Assembly: GCA_036268775.1 (NCBI GenBank)
Contig: DATATM010000031.1
Coordinates: 248,001 to 312,000 of the forward strand
DNA length: 64,000 nucleotides
Source: DASZIT01 sp036268775
GTDB taxonomy: Bacteria; Actinomycetota; Acidimicrobiia; Acidimicrobiales; RAAP-2
Direction of reading: 5' to 3'
The first letter of the stretch is position 1. The number at the start of each line of letters is the position of its first letter. The position numbers and the translations under genes were made by a program. Positions 34,499-42,208 of the stretch are shown piece by piece. The notes under the pieces are model-generated. The model did not search any database. It was not told the origin of the DNA and saw nothing but the letters and a program-made list of their open reading frames with translations.

Positions 34499-35921
34499 AC
34501 GAGGCGCCGAGCTCCCGGGCGGCGTCCCGCCACCCGGGAAGGTCGGTCACCGGAAAGTAGTCGCCGGTCCCGGTGTCCTGTTGGTAAGGGACCGGCTCCG
34601 GGAGCCCGCCGGCCAGATCGGCCACCGCCGCCAGCAGGACGTCGACCTCCTCGCCCGACGTCCCCAATCCCGCGCTGGCCCGTACCGCCCCGGGGACATT
34701 GCGGTGGTCACCCCCGAGCACCTCGTCCCGGTAGGCGTTGACGGCGACGTCGTCGAGGCCGAGCAACCGCACGACGTAGGGATGGGCACAGAAGCATCCG
34801 TGCCGTACCGCGATCCCGAACTCGGCACTGAGCCGGGCCGCCACCCGGGCGTGGTGCATCCCCTCGATGGTGAAGGCGGCCACCGGAAGGGTGTCGACGC
34901 CGCTGTCCGCCGGCGGACCGAGAAGGTGCACGCCGCCGATGGCGGACAACCCCTGCCGGAGCCGACCAACCAACGCCTGCTCATGGGCGGCGATCCGCTC
35001 CCAGCCGATGGCGCCGAGCCCGTCGATGGCGGCATGGAGGGCTACCGCTCCGACCACGTTGGGAGAACCGGCCTCCTCCCGGTCGGGCGGGGCCGTCCAC
35101 ACCACTTCGTCCAGGCCGACCAGGTCGACGGCGCCACCGCCGGCCAGAAACGGATCCCCGGTCTCGAAGGTGGAGCGGGGCCCGATCAGCGCCCCCGATC
35201 CGAAGGGGGCGTAGAGCTTGTGGCCGCTGAAGGCCAGATAGTCGGCCGAGACCGGCAGGGGCCGGTGGGGAGCGAGTTGGGCGGCGTCGACGGCTACCGG
35301 GATGCCCCGGTGGTGGGCGCTCTCGACGATGGCGTCGAGCGGAGGCAGCCAACCGGTGACGTTCGATGCCCCGGTGATGGCCAGCAGCTTCGGGGCCGGG
35401 TCGGCGTCCAGGGCAGCCTCCACGTCCTCCACGGTGAAGGTGCCTTGGGTGGTGCATTCCACGTAGCGGCGCTCGGCTACCCGGCCCCAGGGCAGCAGGT
35501 TGGCATGGTGTTCGACCACGGTGGTCACCACCACGTCGGTGGGGGACAGCCGTAACCGGTAGGCCAGATGGTTGATCGCCTCGGTGGTGTTGCGGCACAG
35601 CACGGCCACGTCGTCACCGTCGGGATCCCGGCCGGCGAAGGACAACACCGCCCGACGGGCGTCCTCGTAGGCGGCGGTGGCCCGGCGGGACCGGTAGCCG
35701 GCGCCGCGGTGGACGCTCGAATACCAGGGGAGGAACTCGGTCACCCGGGCGGCAGCAACCGCCAACGACTGGGTGGAGGCCGCCTGGTCGAGTTCGATGG
35801 CGGGCCGGTCGATCCCATCGAGGCAGGGGACCAACTGGCCGGCCCCGATCAGCTCGGCCAGCGGGTCGGCCGGCGACGGAGTGCCGCGGGATTCCGCGGT
35901 GGAGGTGCTCACCCCATTCAC
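34485..35921 (-). CDS. Class V aminotransferase / cysteine-desulfurase-like PLP enzyme
   Basis: A 478-residue fold-type I PLP enzyme of the NifS/Csd group. TTVVEHHANLLPW, ITGASNVTGWLPP and VDAAQLAPHRP are the PLP-site strands. The Schiff-base lysine lies in AFSGHKLYAPFGSG. RHGCFCAHP carries Cys residues near the place of the desulfurase catalytic Cys. It could be a cysteine desulfurase, a selenocysteine-lyase-like enzyme or a C-S lyase of the EgtE type. It begins at ATG 35921 and is divergent from the zinc-finger gene 21 bases away. Confidence 0.83.
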   Translation of the reverse strand: MNGVSTSTAESRGTPSPADPLAELIGAGQLVPCLDGIDRPAIELDQAASTQSLAVAAARVTEFLPWYSSVHRGAGYRSRRATAAYEDARRAVLSFAGRDPDGDDVAVLCRNTTEAINHLAYRLRLSPTDVVVTTVVEHHANLLPWGRVAERRYVECTTQGTFTVEDVEAALDADPAPKLLAITGASNVTGWLPPLDAIVESAHHRGIPVAVDAAQLAPHRPLPVSADYLAFSGHKLYAPFGSGALIGPRSTFETGDPFLAGGGAVDLVGLDEVVWTAPPDREEAGSPNVVGAVALHAAIDGLGAIGWERIAAHEQALVGRLRQGLSAIGGVHLLGPPADSGVDTLPVAAFTIEGMHHARVAARLSAEFGIAVRHGCFCAHPYVVRLLGLDDVAVNAYRDEVLGGDHRNVPGAVRASAGLGTSGEEVDVLLAAVADLAGGLPEPVPYQQDTGTGDYFPVTDLPGWRDAARELGASCARG

Positions 35922-35942
35922 CCTACGGGTACCATGCCGGGG

Positions 35943-36224
35943 ATGAACGCCGACCTCAACCAGTCAGACACCCAGGTCGTCGACGGTGGAACGACCGCCG
36001 GCGGAGGGGTGGATGCCGAGGTCAGGGGGGACAAGCCGGCCGAGGGCGGGGTGACCGAAGCCGACATCGACGCCGTCGATGCCCTCCTCAACGACGTCGA
36101 GCAGTCGCTGTCCCGGCTGGATGCCGGCACCTACGGGAGGTGCGAGGAGTGCGGCGAACCCATCGATGAGGCCCGGCTCGCCGAACTCCCCACCGCCCGG
36201 ACCTGCGGCGCCTGCCCGGTCTGA
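35943..36224 (+). CDS. DksA/TraR-type C4 zinc-finger protein
   Basis: A 93-residue protein whose C-terminal part has the DksA/TraR zinc finger: CEECGEPI, then RLAELPTARTCGAC, which places four Cys as C-x2-C-x17-C-x2-C. The N-terminal half is acidic, with a short helix containing DIDAVDALLNDVEQSLSRLD. Small proteins of this kind may bind in the RNA polymerase secondary channel, but function in actinobacteria is poorly known. ATG at 35943 and ATG at 35934 are both possible. Confidence 0.82.
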   Translation: MNADLNQSDTQVVDGGTTAGGGVDAEVRGDKPAEGGVTEADIDAVDALLNDVEQSLSRLDAGTYGRCEECGEPIDEARLAELPTARTCGACPV

Positions 36225-36245
36225 CTGCCTTCTTATTCTGACCGG

Positions 36246-36662
36246 CTACTTCTTGGTCTCCCAGAAGATCTTGTCGATCTCGGCGATCTGGGCCAGCAAG
36301 CTCTCGCCCACCTTGGCGTCCGTGGTCTTCTTGGCCTCGCCGGCCGTCTTGGTGGCCTTCCAGAACAGGTCGTGAAGTTGCGGGTACTTCTCGAGGTGCT
36401 CGGGCTTGAAGTAGTCGGTCCACAACACCCAGAGGTGGTGCTTGACCAGATCGGCGCGCTCTTCCTTGATGATGATGGCCCGGGTCTTGAAGACCTCATC
36501 GTCCGAGTCGTTGTACTTGTCCATGGTGTTCTTCACCGACTCGGCCTCGATGCGGGCCTGGGCCGGGTCGTAGACGCCACAGGGCAGATCGCAGTGGGCG
36601 TGCCCGGTCACCGGTGCGGACAGTTGGTCGAGCGTGGTCAGCAGACGGTCAGCGATTCGCAT
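36246..36662 (-). CDS. sodN: Nickel superoxide dismutase
   Basis: A 138-residue nickel superoxide dismutase precursor. The nickel hook HCDLPCGVY (residues 23-31) supplies His1, Cys2 and Cys6 of the mature enzyme once the 22-residue leader ending TGHA is removed. The four-helix bundle follows, with YDPAQARIEAESVKNT and HHLWVLWTDYFKPEHLEKYPQL. It dismutates superoxide in the cytosol as a hexamer. AAGGAG precedes the start. The gene for its maturation protease is divergent, 76 bases away. Confidence 0.97.
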   Translation of the reverse strand: MRIADRLLTTLDQLSAPVTGHAHCDLPCGVYDPAQARIEAESVKNTMDKYNDSDDEVFKTRAIIIKEERADLVKHHLWVLWTDYFKPEHLEKYPQLHDLFWKATKTAGEAKKTTDAKVGESLLAQIAEIDKIFWETKK

Positions 36663-36738
36663 GGGGCAAGGCTCCTTGTGTTCTGTGGTGCAGAGTGGTT
36701 GAGATGCAATGCCGGCCCACCTTATCGAGGATGCCCTG

Positions 36739-37212
36739 ATGGCGGCCCGTCCAGGTCGTTCTACCCGGAAGCCGGGCGGAGCAATCCTCGGCGCCGCCGC
36801 GCTGTCGGCGATCGCGGGTGCGGCGGTGCTGTCCCGATCGGTGCACCGGGTGAAGGTGGAGGGTGGATCGATGGCCCCCGCCCTGCTGCCCGGCGACTGC
36901 CTGCTGGTGGTGAGGCCGGCCTACCGGGGGCTTCGGCTTTTCTCGGGCCAGGAGCCATGGCTGGAGCCCGGAGAGGTGGTGGCGGTGCGCGACCCCAGGC
37001 ATCCAGGCAGGGTTCTGGTCAAGCGGGTGGCGAGAGTGGACGGTGACGGCGCCAGCCTCGAGGTCCTCGGCGACGCCAGCCATGCCAGTACCGACAGCCG
37101 GACGTTCGGACCGGTCCCGATGTCATCGGTGCTGGGGCGAGCCGTCTACCGATACGCCCCGCCCGGGCGAACGGGCCGTGGCCCCTGGGTGGCGGGGTAC
37201 GATCGACGGTAA
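36739..37212 (+). CDS. sodX: Nickel-type superoxide dismutase maturation protease (S26 signal-peptidase-like)
   Basis: A 157-residue S26 serine protease. The hydrophobic N-terminal anchor is AILGAAALSAIAGAAVL. The catalytic Ser44 is in VEGGSMAPALLPGD and the catalytic Lys95 in RVLVKRVARVDGD, followed by the usual GDASHASTDSRTFGPV box. It is expected to remove the leader of SodN to expose the nickel hook. ATG at 36739 has GAGGA at eight bases; an upstream ATG at 36709 is less likely. The stop and the next start overlap (TAATG). Confidence 0.92.
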   Translation: MAARPGRSTRKPGGAILGAAALSAIAGAAVLSRSVHRVKVEGGSMAPALLPGDCLLVVRPAYRGLRLFSGQEPWLEPGEVVAVRDPRHPGRVLVKRVARVDGDGASLEVLGDASHASTDSRTFGPVPMSSVLGRAVYRYAPPGRTGRGPWVAGYDRR

Positions 37213-37772
37213 TGGCGAGTCTCCAGGCTGACCTCGGTCGTCTTCTCACCGACTCCTACCTCCGCGGTATCGAGTCGAAGTCCCTCGACGACATCCGCTC
37301 CATGCGGGCGGAGTGCCAGTCGGCGGAAGTCGCCCTCTCCTACCTCCGGCGGCTGGCCCAGGGCCGCCTCGATATCGTCCAGGCCTACCTGGTCCGCCCG
37401 GTGGCCGACGGCGACCCCGCCGCTACCGAGCCCCCGGATCTGGCCGCCCTGGTCGAGGGGCTGCCGGCCATCCTCTCCTCCGGTCCCGGACGCCCTCCCG
37501 GGCCGGGTCACATGGTGACGGTGCTGGCTCCCGACACCGAAGACTCCGACCTCACCGCCGAGCTGGACTCGGTTGTGAGCTCCGACGAGATCGGCCACCT
37601 CGGTGAGCTGAGCCAGGAGCGGCTCAGCGTCATGGCCGACGGCCTGGAGGAGATCGAACGCCGGGTGTCCGCCGACCGCCGGGCCCTCCACCAACGGATC
37701 GACACCCTCCAGGCGGAATTGGTGAGCCGCTACAAGACCGGCCGCGCCTCGGTCGACGGCCTGCTGTCGTGA
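37212..37772 (+). CDS. RsiG-like putative c-di-GMP-binding anti-sigma factor
   Basis: A 186-residue, mostly helical protein. Residues Glu39, Ser43, Arg46, Gln50 and Asp54 fit exactly the motif E-x3-S-x2-R-x3-Q-x3-D, which in Streptomyces RsiG binds cyclic di-GMP. A second copy lies in the C-terminal helix at Glu149, Ser153, Arg156 and Asp164, with His160 in place of the Gln. The helices are joined by a Gly/Pro-rich loop (GPGRPPGPGH). RsiG sequesters the sporulation sigma factor WhiG when bound to c-di-GMP. The assignment is from the motif and length, not from a search. It overlaps the XRE regulator gene after it (GTGA) and follows sodX. No sigma factor gene is in the window. Confidence 0.72.
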   Translation: MASLQADLGRLLTDSYLRGIESKSLDDIRSMRAECQSAEVALSYLRRLAQGRLDIVQAYLVRPVADGDPAATEPPDLAALVEGLPAILSSGPGRPPGPGHMVTVLAPDTEDSDLTAELDSVVSSDEIGHLGELSQERLSVMADGLEEIERRVSADRRALHQRIDTLQAELVSRYKTGRASVDGLLS

Positions 37773-38326
37773 GGGGCAAGAAGGAACTCGGTGCCGAAAG
37801 GATCCCGGTGGTGAAAGAGCTGCCGGAGCGGTTCAACGAGCTCGGGTCGTTCATCCGCGAGCAGCGGGGGAGCGCCCGGCTGTCGTTGCGCCGGCTCTCC
37901 GAGCTGGCCGGGATCTCCAACCCCTACCTGAGCCAGATCGAGCGGGGGCTGCGCCGGCCGTCGGCGGAGATCCTCCAGCAGATCGCCAAGGCACTCCGGA
38001 TCTCGGCGGAGACCCTCTACGTCCAGGCCGGGATCCTGGAGAAGCCGGACGGGAACACCGACCTGGCCCGCCACATCTTCGGCGACAACAACTTGAACGA
38101 AGAGCAGAAGCAGGCCCTGATGCGGATCTACCTCTCCTTTCGGCACGAGAACGAGGACAACGCCGATCTGGCCGCCGCGGCGGCGTCGGCGTCGCCTGCG
38201 TCCTCGCCCGGGGACGCGCCATCGACCGAGGCAACGGTGGCTGTCGAGGCGTCGGTGTCCGGGGCCCCATCGGAGAGCCCCTCCGGAGCCGAAGGGGCTA
38301 CCGACCGGGGGTCGGTGGCCGGCTGA
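37769..38326 (+). CDS. XRE-family helix-turn-helix regulator
   Basis: A 185-residue regulator. The HTH domain (about residues 25-85) has LRRLSELAGISNPYLSQIERG and PSAEILQQIAKAL. The following part contains DNNLNEEQKQALMRIYLSF, common in a conserved actinobacterial group, and the last 45 residues are Ala/Ser/Pro-rich and probably disordered. The RxD...RxxD c-di-GMP motif of BldD is absent, so this is not BldD. The GTG start overlaps the stop of the RsiG-like gene; the two may be functionally linked. Confidence 0.86.
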   Translation: MRGKKELGAERIPVVKELPERFNELGSFIREQRGSARLSLRRLSELAGISNPYLSQIERGLRRPSAEILQQIAKALRISAETLYVQAGILEKPDGNTDLARHIFGDNNLNEEQKQALMRIYLSFRHENEDNADLAAAAASASPASSPGDAPSTEATVAVEASVSGAPSESPSGAEGATDRGSVAG

Positions 38327-38483
38327 GCCGGTTGGCCCGGCGCTCCGGCGCTGGATCTGGGTTGGATGTGGGTTGGATGGGGGAATTAGCCGTGCGGGCG
38401 GGGTGGATGCGGCCGGCGGTCGCCCGGCGGGGATCGGGGGACGGGCCGGTCGAGGTTGCCGCCGAGTTATCGGGTCATCCCTA

Positions 38484-38489
38484 TAGGCT
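38484..38489 (+). promoter_or_regulatory. Candidate -10 box of mshA
   Basis: TAGGCT is followed nine bases later by the ATG of mshA. The same hexamer stands eight bases before the hemB start. This suggests a nearly or fully leaderless transcript. Confidence 0.4.
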
Positions 38490-38498
38490 CGGCGAGGC

Positions 38499-39761
38499 AT
38501 GAGACGCCTGGCCGTACTGTCGTTGCACACATCGCCGCTGGCCCAACCCGGAACCGGGGACGGTGGCGGCATGAACGTCTACGTGCGCGAGCTGTCCTCC
38601 GCCCTCGCCCGGTCGGGGGCCGAGTGCGACGTGTTCACCCGGTCGTGGTCGGACACCCTCCCGGCCGTCGTCACCGTGGAACCCGGGTTCCGGGTGCACC
38701 ACATCGCCGCCGGCCCGCCGACCCCGATGGCCAAGGAGTCGCTGCCCGGGGTGGTGGACGAGTTCGCCGAGGGCGTCCTCAAGACCATGGAGTCGGTGGG
38801 GAGCGGACTCACCGACCAGGACCTGCCCTTCGACGCCGTGCACGCCAACTACTGGCTGAGCGGCCTGGCCGGCCACACCATCAAGCACCAGTTGAACATC
38901 CCGTTGGTGTCGACCTTTCACACCCTCGACCGGGTCAAGGCCGAGTTCAGCCCCGAGGAGGTGGAGGCCGACTCCGCCCACCTCCGGGCGGAGGCGGAAG
39001 CCGCCACCATCAACTGCTCGGACACCGTGCTCGCCTCCTGCTCCGTCGAGGCCGACCAGATCTCCGAGCTCTACCACGCCGATCCGTCCCGGATCCGGAT
39101 CGTGGCTCCCGGCGTCGACCATGCCTTCTTCGGTCCTGGTTACCGGCCCCAGGCCCGCGCCGCGCTGGGGTTGCCGATGGACGGGCCTTTGCTGTTGTTC
39201 GTGGGCCGGATCCAACCGCTGAAGGGGGTCGAGGTGGCGGTGCGGGCGCTGGCCCGGCTCCGGGTCGATCGGCCCGACGCCCGGCTGGCCATCGTCGGCG
39301 GCCCGAGCGGGCCCCGGGGCGACGTCGAGCTGGAGCGGATGATGTCCATGGTCGACGAGTTGGGCCTCGCCGACCGGGTGGTGTTCGTCCCGCCCCGCCC
39401 CCATGAACTCCTCTCCACCTACTACCGGGCGGCCGACGTCTGTCTGGTCCCCAGCCGATCCGAGTCCTTCGGGCTGGTAGCGCTGGAGGCCGCCGCCTGC
39501 GGGACCCCGGTGGTGGCCTCCGATGTGGGCGGGCTGCGCAGCCTGGTCGATCACGGTCGCACCGGCTTCTTGGTGGAGGACCCGACCCCGGAGGCGTTCG
39601 CCGCCTGGATCCGCCAGATCCTGGCCGAGCCGCTGCTGGCCGAGCGTCTGGGCACCGGTGCGGTGCTTCGGGCCCGCCGCTACACCTGGGCCCGGGCCGC
39701 CTCCCTGCTCCACGACATCTACGAGGACCTGACCGTCGGGCGGCTGGTCGAGTGCCCTTGA
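38499..39761 (+). CDS. mshA: D-inositol-3-phosphate glycosyltransferase (mycothiol synthesis)
   Basis: A 420-residue GT4-family glycosyltransferase. It transfers GlcNAc from UDP-GlcNAc to 1L-myo-inositol-1-phosphate, the first step of mycothiol synthesis. MshA features are LHTSPLAQPGTGDGGGMNVYV at the N-terminus, VHANYWLSGLAGH, FHTLDRVK and the GT4 donor site FVGRIQPLKG, then PSRSESFGLVALEAAACGTPVVAS with the E-x7-E motif. The ATG at 38499 gives the standard N-terminus. The following YbjN gene matches the gene order seen in Mycobacterium (mshA then ybjN). Confidence 0.93.
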   Translation: MRRLAVLSLHTSPLAQPGTGDGGGMNVYVRELSSALARSGAECDVFTRSWSDTLPAVVTVEPGFRVHHIAAGPPTPMAKESLPGVVDEFAEGVLKTMESVGSGLTDQDLPFDAVHANYWLSGLAGHTIKHQLNIPLVSTFHTLDRVKAEFSPEEVEADSAHLRAEAEAATINCSDTVLASCSVEADQISELYHADPSRIRIVAPGVDHAFFGPGYRPQARAALGLPMDGPLLLFVGRIQPLKGVEVAVRALARLRVDRPDARLAIVGGPSGPRGDVELERMMSMVDELGLADRVVFVPPRPHELLSTYYRAADVCLVPSRSESFGLVALEAAACGTPVVASDVGGLRSLVDHGRTGFLVEDPTPEAFAAWIRQILAEPLLAERLGTGAVLRARRYTWARAASLLHDIYEDLTVGRLVECP

Positions 39762-39775
39762 TGGTTGAGGTTCTG

Positions 39776-39799
39776 TCGCCCTCGCCCTCGCCCTCGCCC
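39776..39799. repeat. Perfect hexanucleotide repeat (TCGCCC)x4
   Basis: Four exact copies of TCGCCC end five bases before the GTG start of the next gene. A change in copy number would alter the leader length of that gene. Confidence 0.8.
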
Positions 39800-39804
39800 G
39801 GTCC

Positions 39805-40332
39805 GTGACCGAGACCGAGACCCCTGACCGGTGGAGCGGCATCCTCAGCGCCACCGAGCGCGAGGCGGTCTGCGCGGTGATCGACCAGTGGGCCGCCCGG
39901 GAGCTGGCTGACGAGAACGGGGCCCTGGTGGCGGCCGAACGCCAGGAGGGCGGTGACCCGGTTACCGGCGCCGCCCGTTGGTACCTGCGGATGCGGGGAG
40001 ACGAGAAGGAGTTCGTGACCGTCTGGCTCACGTTGCGCCAGCGCACCCTCCATCACGAGGCGCAGTTCATGCCCGCTCCCGAGACCAACATCGAGTCCAC
40101 TTGGGAGTACCTGCTGAAACGCAATGCCGACCTGTTGGGCATGAGCTTTGCCCTCGGCCCCGAGGACGCCATCTATCTGGTCGGCCGGGTCCCGGTGGAG
40201 CGGGTCGACAATGAGGAACTCGATCGGGTGATGGGGGCGTCGCTGGCCTATACCGACGAGTGCTTCCCGACCGCCATGCTCCTCGGCTACGAGGGCATGT
40301 ACCGGCGCCGCCCCCGGGCCACCCGGAGCTGA
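39805..40332 (+). CDS. YbjN-domain protein
   Basis: A 175-residue protein of the YbjN family, a fold related to type III secretion chaperones. Recognisable stretches are RWYLRMRGDEKEFVTVWLTLRQRTLHHEAQF, ETNIESTWEYLLKRNADL and GVVPVERVDNEELDR-like VGRVPVERVDNEELDRVMG. It follows mshA, as in mycobacteria, but its function is unknown. The GTG start lies directly behind the (TCGCCC)4 repeat; no ribosome site is visible. Confidence 0.82.
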   Translation: MTETETPDRWSGILSATEREAVCAVIDQWAARELADENGALVAAERQEGGDPVTGAARWYLRMRGDEKEFVTVWLTLRQRTLHHEAQFMPAPETNIESTWEYLLKRNADLLGMSFALGPEDAIYLVGRVPVERVDNEELDRVMGASLAYTDECFPTAMLLGYEGMYRRRPRATRS

Positions 40333-40393
40333 CTTTGAGCCGAGTATCGGACCCACTCCGGCCTCCGACCCGGTATCGGCCCGCTGCTAGCGT

Positions 40394-41191
40394 CTGCGCA
40401 TCGCACCGAAACTTCTGCTCGTAGGTGGCGGCAAGATGGGTTCCGCCCTGCTCACAGGGCTGTTGGCCGGCGGCTGGGCTTCGGTGGAGGAACTGGCGGT
40501 GAGCGACCCCGACCCGGGGCAGCGCCAACGGCTGGTCGAGGCCCACCCGGGCCTCACGGTGGTGGACACCCCGGTGGCCGCAGCTGATGCCCTCCTGGCC
40601 GTGAAGCCGGAGGCGGCCGAAGGGGTGTGCCGCACGCTGGCCGGGTTCGGCATCAACCGCGTCCTGTCGGTGGTGGCCGGACTGCCGTCGGCCCGACTCG
40701 AGGCCGTCCTCAACCCGGGGGCGGTGGTGGTCCGGGCGATGCCGAATACCCCCGCGCTGATCGGTGCCGGGGTGGCCGGCTTGTCGGGTGGCAGCCAGGC
40801 AACCTCCCAGGACCTCGACTGGGCGGAGGGAATCCTCTCGGCGGTGGGCACAGTGGTGCGCCTCCCCGAGCGCCAACTCGACGCCGTCACCGGCGTGTCC
40901 GGCTCGGGGCCGGCCTACGTCTTTTTGATGGCCGAGGCGATGATCGAGGCCGGAGTGGCAGCCGGGCTCCCCCGGGACGTGAGCCACAAGCTGGTGGTCG
41001 GCACCCTCTTGGGCTCGGCCCGCATGCTCAGCGAGACCGGTGACGATCCGGCGGTCCTCCGAGCCGCGGTGACCTCGCCGGGCGGGACCACCGCCGCCGG
41101 ATTGCGCACCCTGGAGTTCAAGGCGGTCCGGTCGGCCTTCATCGAGGCGGTGGCGGCGGCCGTCGAGCGCTCGCGGCAACTGGGGCGGTGA
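40394..41191 (+). CDS. proC: Pyrroline-5-carboxylate reductase (apparent non-canonical start)
   Basis: A 265-residue enzyme reducing 1-pyrroline-5-carboxylate to proline with NADPH. The dinucleotide motif is LLLVGGGKMGSALL. Further signs are VKPEAAEGV, RAMPNTPALIGAGV, TGVSGSGPAYVFLMAEAMIEAG and VTSPGGTTAAGL, the family signature. The first ATG (40436) lies inside the glycine motif and would delete it. Upstream in frame there is a TAG at 40388 and no ATG, GTG or TTG, so translation probably begins at CTG 40394 or ATC 40400. A TAGCGT box directly precedes this point. The next gene overlaps the stop (GTGA). Confidence 0.9.
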   Translation: MRIAPKLLLVGGGKMGSALLTGLLAGGWASVEELAVSDPDPGQRQRLVEAHPGLTVVDTPVAAADALLAVKPEAAEGVCRTLAGFGINRVLSVVAGLPSARLEAVLNPGAVVVRAMPNTPALIGAGVAGLSGGSQATSQDLDWAEGILSAVGTVVRLPERQLDAVTGVSGSGPAYVFLMAEAMIEAGVAAGLPRDVSHKLVVGTLLGSARMLSETGDDPAVLRAAVTSPGGTTAAGLRTLEFKAVRSAFIEAVAAAVERSRQLGR

Positions 41192-41931
41192 CGGGGAGGC
41201 GGATGACGGGGGTGGCGTTGACCATCGGCGCCGGCCTGGCCATCGGGGTCGGACTGGCCGCCTGCGGGGGTACGGCCAAGGCATCCACCACCACCATCGT
41301 CCAGACCACCACCACGACGTTGGCGCCGGCCCAACAGGCCGCCCTCAAACCGCTGCTGTTGACCACCTCCGACTTTCCCGGGGGCTGGGCCCAGGACACC
41401 GCCAAGAACGCCGCCGGCACCAAGGGGACTCCCACCTGTGTGGCCGACCTGGTGTTGCTCAAGGGAGCGGCCTCCAGCGCCAGCGTGGTCTTCGCCAGTT
41501 CCGGTGCCAATCCGACCGCGGTCATCCAGACGGCGGGGATGTTCGCCCCCGGGCGGGCGGCGGCATCGGTCAAGTCGCTCAAGTCGACCTTCGAATCCTG
41601 CAACGGGGGGACCCTCCAGTCCGGCACGGTGAAGGCGACCATCGGGATCAAACCGATCTCGGTGGGTTCGACCGGAGACGCCGGGTTCGCGGCGCAGATG
41701 ACCCTCACCGAGGGCAACCAGTCCAGCTACCTGGACGTTCTCTATGCCGTCAAGGGTTCCAACGCCGTCTTTCTGGGCTGGTCGACCACCAGTTCGGCCA
41801 CCGCCCCCTTCTTCGCCAAGCTGGCCGCCACCGCATGGCCAAGATCTGACCTGGTCCAGCGGCCCGGCCCATTTTGGCGGCTACCTCGGAGCCGGGCCGC
41901 CCCGCCCCGGAATTCTCACTTTCCCCATTAA
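41188..41931 (+). CDS. Lipoprotein with LTxxDFPxGW extracellular domain
   Basis: A 247-residue lipoprotein with lipobox LAAC after a hydrophobic signal, then a Thr-rich linker. The mature domain opens with LLLTTSDFPGGW and contains a later FESCNGG, as in two membrane proteins at 52,240 and 54,044, so the three are related. The last 25 residues (from PRSDLV) are unlike the family. Reading one base out of frame gives AMAKI then a stop at 41,848-41,850, so a small frameshift near the 3' end is likely. It separates proC from the small HTH gene that usually follows proC directly in mycobacteria. Confidence 0.7.
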   Translation: MTGRRMTGVALTIGAGLAIGVGLAACGGTAKASTTTIVQTTTTTLAPAQQAALKPLLLTTSDFPGGWAQDTAKNAAGTKGTPTCVADLVLLKGAASSASVVFASSGANPTAVIQTAGMFAPGRAAASVKSLKSTFESCNGGTLQSGTVKATIGIKPISVGSTGDAGFAAQMTLTEGNQSSYLDVLYAVKGSNAVFLGWSTTSSATAPFFAKLAATAWPRSDLVQRPGPFWRLPRSRAAPPRNSHFPH

Positions 41932-41977
41932 CCCCAGTGGCGTACAGTCGCCACAAGTGGAGGAGGGTGCATCACCG

Positions 41978-42169
41978 ATGGAAGAACATGCGACTGCACG
42001 GTTCCTGACCGTCACCGAGGTGGCGTCCACGCTCCGGGTGTCGAATATGACGGTGTACAGGCTCATCAATACCGGATCGCTGGCCGCGGTCCGGATCGGC
42101 AAGTCGTTCCGGATCCGTGAAGATGACCTCAACCGGTACCTCGCCCAGCAGTACACCAAGGCCGGCTGA
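41978..42169 (+). CDS. Small excisionase-type HTH DNA-binding protein
   Basis: A 63-residue protein consisting of one winged-helix domain of the excisionase/MerR type: FLTVTEVASTLRVSNMTVYRLI then RIGKSFRIREDDLNRYL. It matches the small regulator encoded after proC in Mycobacterium. GGAGGAGGG lies ten bases before the ATG. A TACAGT box at 41,943-41,948 may be its -10 element. Despite the family name it is not part of a phage or an integrative element. Confidence 0.88.
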   Translation: MEEHATARFLTVTEVASTLRVSNMTVYRLINTGSLAAVRIGKSFRIREDDLNRYLAQQYTKAG

Positions 42170-42208
42170 GTCCAGGCTGGCTGAGTCCCGGCGGGTCGAG
42201 CCGGCTGG

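Noticed and set aside
37769..38326. XRE regulator as BldD
   Set aside because: The C-terminal RxD...RxxD c-di-GMP motif of BldD is absent; only the HTH domain is shared.
38481..40356. Long minus-strand frames across mshA and the YbjN gene
   Set aside because: Low-complexity Gly/Arg/Pro/His composition, no motifs, and fully antisense to recognisable genes.
41978..42169. Excisionase-like gene as evidence of a phage or integrative element
   Set aside because: It matches the small HTH gene that normally accompanies proC in actinobacteria, and no integrase or phage genes are near.
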